From Lachnospiraceae bacterium UBA3845 (GTDB lineage Bacteria; Bacillota; Clostridia; Lachnospirales; Lachnospiraceae): a stretch of 14,165 nucleotides of DNA. The DNA lies in the NCBI GenBank assembly GCA_002392705.1, contig DGHP01000102.1, forward strand, positions 1 to 14,165, written 5' to 3'. Each line of letters begins with the position of its first letter. The stretch's first letter is position 1. Shown here piece by piece: positions 7,582 through 14,165 of this stretch. The notes under the pieces were generated by a model. It ran no database searches and had not been told where the DNA came from. It worked only from the letters and a program-made list of their open reading frames with translations. The position numbers and the translations under genes are program-made.

Positions 7582-7640
7582 TGAAAAGGGACGGCCCTTT
7601 GTGTCAGGTGCTCTGACACAGAGAACCGTCCCCTGTTTCA
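7582..7640. repeat. REP-like inverted repeat / intercistronic hairpin
   Basis: On the plus strand the left arm is TGAAA (7582-7586), GGGACGG (7588-7594), CTTT (7597-7600) and GTGTCA (7601-7606). It pairs with TGACAC (7614-7619), AGAG (7620-7623), CCGTCCC (7626-7632) and TTTCA (7636-7640) around a 7-base loop. The only breaks are a CC/AA mismatch and a small bulge. In the mRNA it lies right after the binding-protein stop, so it can protect that message's 3' end or lower read-through into the permeases; on the minus strand the stem is followed by TTTTC. From memory, GGGGACGGTTCT-type palindromes recur in many bacterial genomes near REP-associated transposases, but the repeat status here is inferred. 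Confidence 0.8.
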
Positions 7641-7667
7641 TCGTGCTTCTTGTTCAGACTGTATTTT

Positions 7668-8939
7668 TCATTCCGCGTTCGCTTCAAGGACTGCCGCAAC
7701 GGCGTCCGCCGCGTCTACGTCGCCGTTTACGATCGAAGCCATATCGGCGAAGATCGGTTCGCGGGCTGCCGCGGACAGATTGTCCTGAACTGCCGGAGAG
7801 ATTCCAGTGAAGGAAGCGGTGTAGGCAATCGCGTCAACCTGGAGCGGATTGAATTCGGAGGTATCCGGCGCCGCGCCTTCTTTCAGCGCGGTTGCGGAAA
7901 CGCCCGCGAATCTGGAAACCACTTCGTCGGAGGTCATGAAGGATACAAAGGATACCGCCGCGTCGCGCTTCTCTTCATCATCCCATGCTTTTCTGGTGAT
8001 GTAGTAACCCATGGACAGGCCGCCGATTTCATCCGTGGTCTTGCGGTCGCCCTTGCCGGGAACGTTTACAACCGTGAAGTTCTCGATGTCATCCACTGCC
8101 TCGGCAATACCGCCGATCTTCCAGGAGCCGTCGATCAGGAAGGCCGCCTTGTCGCCGGTGAAGAGCTGGAAGGTCTCCGCATCCGTTGCGGTCAGCGTGT
8201 TCTCCGGGAAATATCCCGCTTCATAGAGGGCCTTGATATCGTTCAGGCCGTCCACCCATGCTTTTCCATATTCATCGTCGACGCTTTCCGGTACGGTATT
8301 ATGAGTTTCGGGGCTCTGGAAATTGTAGATCGCGTACTCAAACCAGTAATGCGGAATCTCCTGCAGGGAAGCGGCGATCGGCGTATAGCCGGCTTCCTTG
8401 ATGGCCTCGCAGGCTGCAAGGAATTCATCCCATGTTGTATCCGCTGTCGGAAGCTCGACGCCCGCGGCTTCCAGGACTTCCTTGTTGACGAACATGCCTT
8501 CCCAGTATCCGTTGACCGGTACGGAATAATTCACGCCGTCCACCGGGGAAGCGCCGAGCAGATCGTCTTTCATGTTGGAGGCGTAATCCGGATAGACCTC
8601 GCGGATCTCATCCACGGATACAACCTTGCCCTGCTCTACGAACTGGTTGGAGTCCACACCGTTGAAGAAGAACAGGACATCCGGCTCGGAGCCTGCTTCA
8701 AAGTCCGTGACGATTCTGGACTTGAACGCCTCGTCGGAAGTGGCGGAGCTGTCTTCCACCTTGTTTCCGCTCTCCGCTTCCCAGGCTGCCACGCTGTCCT
8801 TATAGTTCTGGGCGTTTCCGTCTTCGCCCGCGTAGGTAGTCGTTACATTCAGCGTCACGCCTTCTGCCATGGCCGGAACCGCGTATGCCGCGGAAACCGC
8901 TGTAATCGCTGCCAGTACAAGCATCATTTTCTTTTTCAT
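7668..8939 (-). CDS. Extracellular sugar-binding protein of ABC transporter (SBP family 1)
   Basis: The 423-residue product is a carbohydrate solute-binding protein. The mature part opens with VTLNVTTTYAGEDGN, then has the family pattern FKSRIVTDFEAGSEPDVLFFFNG, the hinge region YSVPVNGYWEGMFVNKEVLEAAG with TTWDEFLAACEAIKEAGYTPIA, and KAAFLIDGSWKIGG. It should catch the sugar outside the cell and deliver it to the two permeases downstream; chitobiose as ligand is inferred from the GH94 gene in the same locus. The signal peptide (about 1-25, ending AMA before Glu26) has no lipobox cysteine, which is odd for a Gram-positive binding protein. The ATG at 8939 is well fixed by AGGAGGG eight bases upstream. 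The gap ahead of it carries short direct repeats and a candidate -10, so this is probably a main regulated promoter of the locus. Confidence 0.96.
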   Translation of the reverse strand: MKKKMMLVLAAITAVSAAYAVPAMAEGVTLNVTTTYAGEDGNAQNYKDSVAAWEAESGNKVEDSSATSDEAFKSRIVTDFEAGSEPDVLFFFNGVDSNQFVEQGKVVSVDEIREVYPDYASNMKDDLLGASPVDGVNYSVPVNGYWEGMFVNKEVLEAAGVELPTADTTWDEFLAACEAIKEAGYTPIAASLQEIPHYWFEYAIYNFQSPETHNTVPESVDDEYGKAWVDGLNDIKALYEAGYFPENTLTATDAETFQLFTGDKAAFLIDGSWKIGGIAEAVDDIENFTVVNVPGKGDRKTTDEIGGLSMGYYITRKAWDDEEKRDAAVSFVSFMTSDEVVSRFAGVSATALKEGAAPDTSEFNPLQVDAIAYTASFTGISPAVQDNLSAAAREPIFADMASIVNGDVDAADAVAAVLEANAE

Positions 8940-8986
8940 CAGTAAAACCCTCCTGTTCCTGTCTGGTTTCCCAAATGGATCCTTTT

Positions 8987-9008
8987 ATTATGACGGGGAG
9001 CGCCCCCG
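8987..9008 (-). promoter_or_regulatory. Candidate activator-dependent promoter of the binding-protein gene
   Basis: The minus strand has CATAAT (8992-8987) as a possible -10 about 50 bases before the ATG. The matching -35 position reads AACGAA, which is poor and would fit need for an activator. A GC-rich inverted repeat, CGGGG-n5-CCCCG (8994-9008), sits just upstream of the -10 in the spacer and could be a protein site. This rests on visual inspection only. Confidence 0.35.
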
Positions 9009-9071
9009 CTTCGTTGTAACCAAAGGATATCCCGCACGGAGGAAAAAGTGAATGAATGTACTTGGGGCTCC

Positions 9072-9118
9072 CTTGTCTTTTCTTGTCAGTTTTGAAGGGA
9101 CATTTGATTTTTCTTGTT
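9072..9118 (-). promoter_or_regulatory. Direct repeats, possible response-regulator operator
   Basis: On the minus strand the hexamers AACAAG (9118-9113), GACAAG (9087-9082) and GACAAG (9077-9072) share orientation. The first two are followed by AAAA. Their spacings are 31 and 10 bases, close to whole helical turns, as expected for sites of an AraC-type regulator upstream of the binding-protein promoter. The sequence around is A-rich, so chance similarity is possible. The remainder of the 264-base gap (8940-9203) shows no gene and no convincing terminator for the kinase gene. Confidence 0.35.
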
Positions 9119-9203
9119 CCGGCTTGCCTGTTTTTGTTCTGAAAACCGCTGTTTTATCCGTGTACCGGGAAAGCTACGTCTAAAGCGGCGCTGTCAGGAG
9201 AGT

Positions 9204-11021
9204 CTACTGCCTGCAGATGATGAGCTCGCTCACCGTCTTTCCGTCTCCGCTGTCCCGGATGGTCAGGCCGCTTTCTTTTCCGTAGAGCAGACGCAGTCGT
9301 CTGTGTACATTGCGGATGCCGATACTGCTGCTGTCCAGCCTGCCGTTTCCGGGCAGCTGGTCCGCGTCCGAAAGCAGCGCCCCGATCTTCTCCCTGTCCG
9401 CCTCAGACAGGGAACCGTTGTTTTCCACTACAATATGCAGTTCCTTCCGGTCTCCGGATATGCGCAGCTTCCCGATCCGGTTCCCGGCGCTGTCCCCGCC
9501 GTGCTCCACCGCGTTCTCCACGATCGGCTGGATGATCAGTCTCGGAACGCTGCAGTCTGTCAGCGCAGGATCGATCTCCTTCGAAAAATGGAAGCGGCTG
9601 CCGAAACGTTCCTGGATAATGTAGAGATAGGCGTCCACATAAGTCAGCTCCTCCTCCAGACTGATGAACATCTCATTGTTCCGGTTCAGGGCGGCGTTCA
9701 TCATGACGCTCAGGGCCGAGATCATCTCGCTCACGTCGTCATTGCCGTTCATCCTGGCCTTCCAGTTGATGATCTCAAGCGTATTGTTCAGGAAATGCGG
9801 GTTGATCTGGGACTGCAGCGCCTTCAGGGCGGCGTCTCTCCCCGCAATCTCCTCGGCGTAGATCCGCCGGAAGGATTCCTCCAGGCTCCGGGACATATGA
9901 TTGAAATTATCCACCAGCTGGCCGATCTCCTGGTTCTTCGTGAAAGGCTCCACCTGGCTGCCGTAGAGGCCGCTCCTGATCTTTTCAGAGCCTTCCACCA
10001 GGGAGCTGATGGGCTTGTTGATATTGCTGTAGAAGAAATAGAAGGTGGCGATCAGCAGAGGGATCAGAAGGATAAAGACCGCGAAATAAACGGACAGGAA
10101 GGTCATCCTGTCGGCGAGCATCGCCCTGCGGTCCAGCCCGGTGACAAAGGCATAGCGCTGATCATTTATCTTCATGTCCAGGCAGCAGGCACTTTCATTT
10201 CTCTGATAGGAAAAGACCATGCCCTGGTCCCGGGGCGCAGGCTCTGTTTCCCTGGAAGACGCAAGGATTGCCTGCAGCCGGGCAAGCCGGTCTGCGGACA
10301 TTTCTGCCCCGTCATCCTTTCCTTTCGCCGGCCAGTTATACACAATATCCTCATCCAGAAGGGCAATCCCGTCTTCCTTCCAGATCACATTGTCCATACT
10401 CCCGAACAGCCGGTCCATATTCAGCTCCAGGACAAAGGTGGCAAAAGGCTCATAATTGCTCAGGACAATGTTGCGCACCACATACATATGGCCGGACAGG
10501 CAGATCAGCCTGGTCTTTGTGTCAAGGTCCCGGGCCGTAAGGCGCACCGCCTCCGCCGTATCCCGCTTGAACTCCTCTATGCTCGCGTAGGTAGCTCCTG
10601 CCACATTGCTGTAGGTATAGTACTCCATCCGCACATTGTCCCCGTAGAGCAGGATGGTATTGGAGATGGTCCGGGAAAACTTGTAGGTCCGGTTCAGATA
10701 ATCCGTCACGGTCCGGTGCATGGCATTTTCATCCCCGTCCTTCAGAAATGTCTCATAGGATTTCTTGATGACGCCGTCATAGGAAGCCTGCCTGGAATCT
10801 TCGATCGCCTTGTTCAGATTTTCCATCACAGTGCGGCCGGCGCTCTCCATGGAGGAATGCAGGGTATTTTCCACCTGGCGGGAATTGCGCACGATGGAAA
10901 CCCGGATCAGGGCTGCGGACAGCACAATATAGGGGATGATCCAGCAGGTCAGAATGACCCTGATCATCCCCGAAGTGAGCCTGCGGGGCTTATCTTTTTT
11001 CCGAATGTTCATCCTGTTCAT
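9204..11021 (-). CDS. YesM-type membrane sensor histidine kinase
   Basis: The 605-residue product has a transmembrane helix at about 18-44 and an extracytoplasmic sensor region at about 45-305, of Cache-like size with helical start and predicted beta core. A second membrane helix (about 307-331) leads to a HAMP linker (332-385) with NKPISSLVEGSEKI. The His_kinase domain (PF06580 type) has phospho-acceptor His409 in LQSQINPHFLNNTLE, and an ATPase domain has the N-box IIQPIVENAVEHGG (496-509) and the GIRNVHRRL box (568-576). The usual DxGxG box reads ENNGSL (533-538), so it is degenerate. It should sense an external ligand and phosphorylate the regulator at 4707-5576. The start is ATG 11021 or 11012; neither has a strong ribosome site (GGGGA about 10 bases before the first). 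It lies 137 bases after the mutase stop. Confidence 0.94.
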   Translation of the reverse strand: MNRMNIRKKDKPRRLTSGMIRVILTCWIIPYIVLSAALIRVSIVRNSRQVENTLHSSMESAGRTVMENLNKAIEDSRQASYDGVIKKSYETFLKDGDENAMHRTVTDYLNRTYKFSRTISNTILLYGDNVRMEYYTYSNVAGATYASIEEFKRDTAEAVRLTARDLDTKTRLICLSGHMYVVRNIVLSNYEPFATFVLELNMDRLFGSMDNVIWKEDGIALLDEDIVYNWPAKGKDDGAEMSADRLARLQAILASSRETEPAPRDQGMVFSYQRNESACCLDMKINDQRYAFVTGLDRRAMLADRMTFLSVYFAVFILLIPLLIATFYFFYSNINKPISSLVEGSEKIRSGLYGSQVEPFTKNQEIGQLVDNFNHMSRSLEESFRRIYAEEIAGRDAALKALQSQINPHFLNNTLEIINWKARMNGNDDVSEMISALSVMMNAALNRNNEMFISLEEELTYVDAYLYIIQERFGSRFHFSKEIDPALTDCSVPRLIIQPIVENAVEHGGDSAGNRIGKLRISGDRKELHIVVENNGSLSEADREKIGALLSDADQLPGNGRLDSSSIGIRNVHRRLRLLYGKESGLTIRDSGDGKTVSELIICRQ

Positions 11022-11067
11022 ATCCGGTCGTCCCCGTCTTTATTCCTGACGGCTTTGCATATCCCCC

Positions 11068-11085
11068 AGGGTTTTACAAAAGCCT
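11068..11085. other. Imperfect 18-bp palindrome ahead of the sensor kinase
   Basis: AGGGTTTTACAAAAGCCT pairs with itself apart from one G/G mismatch and a two-base centre. It lies in the 137-base gap between mutase and kinase genes, about 50 bases before the kinase start. It could be an operator or a weak RNA hairpin; no promoter elements around it are convincing. Confidence 0.3.
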
Positions 11086-11158
11086 CGGACAGTCAGATTC
11101 TGTTCGAATCCCGCTGCATCCTTTGTCTGTATAGAAACCCTCGCATCTGCGCTTCCCC

Positions 11159-12586
11159 TCACTGCGGATCCTGGATGATTCCCAGAAATGTCTCAAAGAG
11201 CCTGCAGACCGCGGCGGCCTCATCGGCTGTGGACATTTCGCTGAAAATACGAAGCAGAGGTTCCGTGCCCGAGAAGCGGGCGATCACCCATCCTCCGTTT
11301 TTAAAATATACTTTTACGCCGTCCAGATAAGAGATATGGTCGATCTCCTCCGTAAAAACGGGAAGCTGCTTCTCTGTGAACAGAAGCTCCCTGAGCGCCT
11401 GCTTTTTCTCCAGACTGAAGTGATAGCTGCGCTCTTCCATATGAATCTCGCCGCATTCCCTGCGGATCTCCTCAAACATTTCAGATAGTTTGCGGCCGGT
11501 AACGGCAATCATTTCCACCAGGAGCATGGCTGCGTAGATGCCGTCCTTGCCGTTGATGTGTCCCCGCACCGTCAATCCGCCGGAGGACTCGCCGCCGATC
11601 AGGGCGTCCGTCTCCAGCATTTTCGCGGAAATATACTTAAAGCCTACAGGTACTTCATAGCAGTCCTGCCCGAAGCGCTCCGCCACGCGGTCCAGCATGT
11701 GCGTGGTGGCGATATTCCTCACTACCGCGCCCTTCTCTCCTCTGTAGCGGAGCATGTAATAATACAGGAGGACCAGGATGTCATTGGCGTGCAGGTAGTG
11801 CCCGGTATCGTCAATTACGCCCAGCCGGTCCGCATCTCCGTCCGTTGCTATGCCGATCTGAAAACGGTAGTCCATGACGCGGGTGCTGAGCTGGCGCATG
11901 GTTGCCGCGTTGGGGGCAGGCATACGCCCGCCGAACAGAGCGTCATGGGTATTATGCAGCATATCCACGTCGCAGCGGGTGGTCAGAAGCAGAATCTGCA
12001 GCGGCACCTCCGAAACGCCGAACATGGGGTCGAAAGCCACCCGCAGATTGGCCTCCCGGATAGCCTTCACATTGATCTTATCCAGAATATCGTCCAGATA
12101 CTCATTGAGGGGATAAATCTCCCGGATCAGTCCGGCCGCAACAGCCTTATCATAGTCCATCTCCTCAATCGTATCGGGATCTATCAATTCCGCGATCTTC
12201 TCGATCTCGTCCGTAACTGTCACGTCAGCATCCCTGCCGCCCTCGGTAAATACCTTGATCCCATTGTAGATGGCGGGGTTGTGACTGGCCGTAATCATCA
12301 TGCCGTAAGGCAGATTATGGCGCATCACATAAAACATGATCAGCGGGGTCGGCGAGGATTTGTTGACCAGGCTGGCTGTAATGCCCGCCGCCGCAAATAC
12401 CTGGCCGCACCAGCGCATGGTTTCCTTTGAGAGAAAACGCCGGTCGTATCCCATGACAATCCCTTTATCCGCAAGCCCTTCCCGCTTCATCTTTACGCAC
12501 ATGGCCGCCGCCAGAAGCTGTATATTTTTCTTTGTGAATCCGTCTCCGATTATGTCTCTCCAGCCGCCGGTTCCAAATCTGAACAT
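11159..12586 (-). CDS. Alpha-D-phosphohexomutase (probable GlcNAc-1-P/GlcNAc-6-P or hexose-P mutase)
   Basis: The 475-residue product has all four signatures of the phosphohexomutase superfamily. These are the catalytic phosphoserine loop TASHNP (99-104, Ser101), the metal loop DGDADR (249-254), the sugar loop GGESSGG (331-337) and the phosphate loop RFSGTEP (437-443). It opens with FGTGGWRDIIGDGFT, as in the phosphoglucomutase/phosphomannomutase branch. It interconverts sugar-1-phosphate and sugar-6-phosphate in the cytoplasm. Because it follows a GH94 phosphorylase with only 29 bases between, I infer that it turns the GlcNAc-1-P product into GlcNAc-6-P. The sequence alone does not exclude glucose or mannose phosphates. 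GGGAGG lies just before the ATG at 12586, and its length is normal for the family. Confidence 0.95.
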   Translation of the reverse strand: MFRFGTGGWRDIIGDGFTKKNIQLLAAAMCVKMKREGLADKGIVMGYDRRFLSKETMRWCGQVFAAAGITASLVNKSSPTPLIMFYVMRHNLPYGMMITASHNPAIYNGIKVFTEGGRDADVTVTDEIEKIAELIDPDTIEEMDYDKAVAAGLIREIYPLNEYLDDILDKINVKAIREANLRVAFDPMFGVSEVPLQILLLTTRCDVDMLHNTHDALFGGRMPAPNAATMRQLSTRVMDYRFQIGIATDGDADRLGVIDDTGHYLHANDILVLLYYYMLRYRGEKGAVVRNIATTHMLDRVAERFGQDCYEVPVGFKYISAKMLETDALIGGESSGGLTVRGHINGKDGIYAAMLLVEMIAVTGRKLSEMFEEIRRECGEIHMEERSYHFSLEKKQALRELLFTEKQLPVFTEEIDHISYLDGVKVYFKNGGWVIARFSGTEPLLRIFSEMSTADEAAAVCRLFETFLGIIQDPQ

Positions 12587-12615
12587 CTTCTACCTCCCGG
12601 ATTTATCCCCTGTTT

Positions 12616-14165
12616 TCATCCTAAGATCACTTTTACTTCAGCATGCTCCCCTGCCGGCAGAGCCGGAATGCATTGCTGCTGCCTCCCGTTCACCAGTATC
12701 GTTTCGATGCCTTTCGATACATGCCGCGGGTTCTCCACCACGATGTCATACAGCGCGCCGCGCCAGATCCTGCTGACCCGAAAATGATCCCAGCTCTTCG
12801 GGATGCACGGATCCACTATCAGTTTATCATAATCCGGCCGGATTCCAAGCATATACCTTGTGGCGGAGAAATAAGCCCATCCGCCCGATCCGGTCATGAA
12901 GGGATGCCGGGCCCGGCCGAAAGCGCTGTGATCCCGCCCCATGATAAACTGGCAGTAGGAATAGGGTTCCGACTGGCGGATCTCAATCATGTCATTCTGC
13001 AGGTAAGGGCAGAGGGCGTTGTAGTATTCCATGGCTCTGTCCCCTCTTCCCAGCACGCACTCCGCCGCCCAGGCCCAGGGATTCGGGTGGGAGAAGACCG
13101 CCCCGTTTTCCTTTACTCCGGGATAAACCCTGGTGATAAAGCCGATATCATCATCCGGCTCTGTGTAGGAAGGCGCATTGAGCATGATTCCGTATGGCGT
13201 GAACAGGTTTTCATAGACACTGTCCATGGCCTTTATACCCTGCTGCCTTTCGGCCGCCCCCGAGAGGACTGCCCAGGCGTTGCTCTCCAGATGGACCCGG
13301 CCTTCCCTGTCCGTCTTCGTACCGATTTTTCTTCCGTTTTTCGTGACGCCCCGGATATACCAGCCTCCGTCCCAGAGCTTATCCGAAATCACCCGGCCCA
13401 CTTTTTCCCGAAGAGCAGAATATGTTTTTACATCCTCTTCCCGGCCCAGCCGCTCAGCCAGTCCGATAAAATGGGACAGGGCCCAGAAATGCAGTTCCGA
13501 TACGAGGGCGCTCTCGCCGCCGCCCAGATTCAGACAGTCATTCCAGTCTGCCCGAAGGCCCTTGCAGATCCCGTTCGGACCGGTCTCCCGCGCCGAAAAA
13601 TCCAGGATCCGCTTCATGTGCCCGTACACACTGTCAGCCCTCGCCTCCGGTCTTTCCGATACGGAAGAATCCGCGTAGGAGGCCGGATGATCCGCAAAAG
13701 CAAGATCCCCTGTCTCCTTTATATATTCCGTAATCGCCGGGATCAGCCAGAGGGCGTCGTCGGCGCAGGCATCTTCTATCCCGTGGATGATATCCTTCCT
13801 GTTTATGCCGGGGATCACCGTAGGCGAACGGAAGGGTTTCTTCTCCCCCTCTTTTTCCGGCTCAAACCAGCGCGGCTCAAACAGATGCAGCCCGTAGCCG
13901 GCGGACGTCAGCCCGCTTAATAGCTGCAGGATGCGTTCCCGGCATTTCTCCGGATTGGAATGCGGGATTGTCATGGAATCCTGGGCCGTATCCCTGTAGC
14001 CCAGCCCGGTCCTGCCTCCGACTTCGATAAAGGAGGCAAACCTTGAGAACATCACATTGATCTCCGACTGGTAGAGCGTCCAGATATTGATCATGGTATT
14101 CATCGCCCCGCTGGGTGTCTGAATCTGAAGCGCGGCGCATTTCCTGTCCCAGAAAGCAGCCAGTT
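12616..14165 (-). CDS. chbP: GH94 N,N'-diacetylchitobiose phosphorylase-like enzyme (5' end outside window)
   Basis: The frame stays open to the right edge, so about the first 300 of some 800 residues are missing. The Met at 14103 is internal: the 20 codons before it read as the family linker (AAFWDRKCAALQIQT). The visible part covers the (alpha/alpha)6 catalytic barrel and the C-terminal domain. It contains TMINIWTLYQSE, SRFASFIEVGGRTGLGYRDT, GICKGLRADWNDCLNLGGGE with the general-acid Asp in WND (codon 13539-13537), VFSHPNPWAW with a phosphate-site His, and MTGSGGW near the phosphate Thr-Gly. These blocks match what I remember of Vibrio chitobiose phosphorylases far better than cellobiose phosphorylase. 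The reaction is GlcNAc-beta-1,4-GlcNAc plus phosphate to GlcNAc-1-P plus GlcNAc, in the cytoplasm. The mutase gene follows 29 bases downstream. GH94 membership is firm, but the exact substrate is inferred. Confidence 0.93.
   Translation of the reverse strand, partial: LAAFWDRKCAALQIQTPSGAMNTMINIWTLYQSEINVMFSRFASFIEVGGRTGLGYRDTAQDSMTIPHSNPEKCRERILQLLSGLTSAGYGLHLFEPRWFEPEKEGEKKPFRSPTVIPGINRKDIIHGIEDACADDALWLIPAITEYIKETGDLAFADHPASYADSSVSERPEARADSVYGHMKRILDFSARETGPNGICKGLRADWNDCLNLGGGESALVSELHFWALSHFIGLAERLGREEDVKTYSALREKVGRVISDKLWDGGWYIRGVTKNGRKIGTKTDREGRVHLESNAWAVLSGAAERQQGIKAMDSVYENLFTPYGIMLNAPSYTEPDDDIGFITRVYPGVKENGAVFSHPNPWAWAAECVLGRGDRAMEYYNALCPYLQNDMIEIRQSEPYSYCQFIMGRDHSAFGRARHPFMTGSGGWAYFSATRYMLGIRPDYDKLIVDPCIPKSWDHFRVSRIWRGALYDIVVENPRHVSKGIETILVNGRQQQCIPALPAGEHAEVKVILG

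Noticed and set aside
8994..9008. GC-rich hairpin as terminator of the kinase gene
   Set aside because: The stem is only five base pairs, no uridine run follows, and it is closer to the binding-protein start than to the kinase stop. An operator role or chance is more likely.
11091..11121. tRNA-like TTCGAATCC sequence
   Set aside because: It looks like a T-loop, but the flanking bases do not form a T stem and no acceptor, D or anticodon arms are found nearby.
9114..11330. 738-codon open frame on the plus strand
   Set aside because: It is antisense to the sensor kinase and the end of the mutase. Its composition looks like a shadow, with no recognisable domain.
14101..14103. ATG as start of the GH94 gene
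   Set aside because: The frame is open upstream to the edge and those codons match the family linker, so this Met is internal.
1..14165. CRISPR arrays, transposases, phage genes or toxin-antitoxin pairs
   Set aside because: I saw no regularly spaced repeats, no recombinase motifs and no small paired genes. The only repeat-like element is the 7582-7640 hairpin.

Overview
The window looks like a chromosomal segment from a Gram-positive anaerobe of the Clostridia, most likely Lachnospiraceae-like. This rests on the gene types (YesM/YesN-type two-component system, MalFG-type ABC permeases without their own ATPase, COG1236 beta-CASP nuclease, COG5279-type transglutaminase lipoprotein), strong AGGAGG-type ribosome binding sites, and moderately high GC. 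The taxonomic call is an inference, not a measurement. Every gene I can support lies on the minus strand, so the biological order is from high to low coordinates. The long plus-strand open frames are antisense shadows.

Right part (14165 down to about 4550) reads as one sugar-use locus. It starts with the 3' two-thirds of a GH94 phosphorylase that closely resembles N,N'-diacetylchitobiose phosphorylase, entering from beyond the right edge. Next are an alpha-D-phosphohexomutase, a YesM-type sensor kinase, an extracellular sugar-binding protein, two ABC permeases and a compact YesN-type response regulator. A rho-independent terminator at about 4547-4597 closes the block. The simplest model is this: chitobiose (GlcNAc-beta-1,4-GlcNAc, from chitin or N-glycan cores) is bound outside, imported intact, and split with phosphate to GlcNAc-1-P plus GlcNAc. 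The mutase then converts GlcNAc-1-P to GlcNAc-6-P. The kinase and regulator genes, which bracket the transporter genes, would sense the sugar and switch the locus on. The transporter ATPase, GlcNAc kinase, NagA and NagB are not in the window.

Left part (about 4550 down to 1) is a separate transcription unit behind a candidate extended -10 promoter. It holds a beta-CASP metallo-beta-lactamase-fold ribonuclease-like protein, a transglutaminase-like lipoprotein whose start overlaps the nuclease stop, and a large membrane-anchored extracytoplasmic protein that I do not recognise and that runs off the left edge.

There are no tRNA or rRNA genes, CRISPR arrays or transposase genes. No gene-free stretch exceeds 300 bases. 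The longest gap (8940-9203, ahead of the binding-protein gene) holds short direct repeats and a candidate -10. The 144-base gap between binding-protein and permease genes holds a large REP-like inverted repeat.
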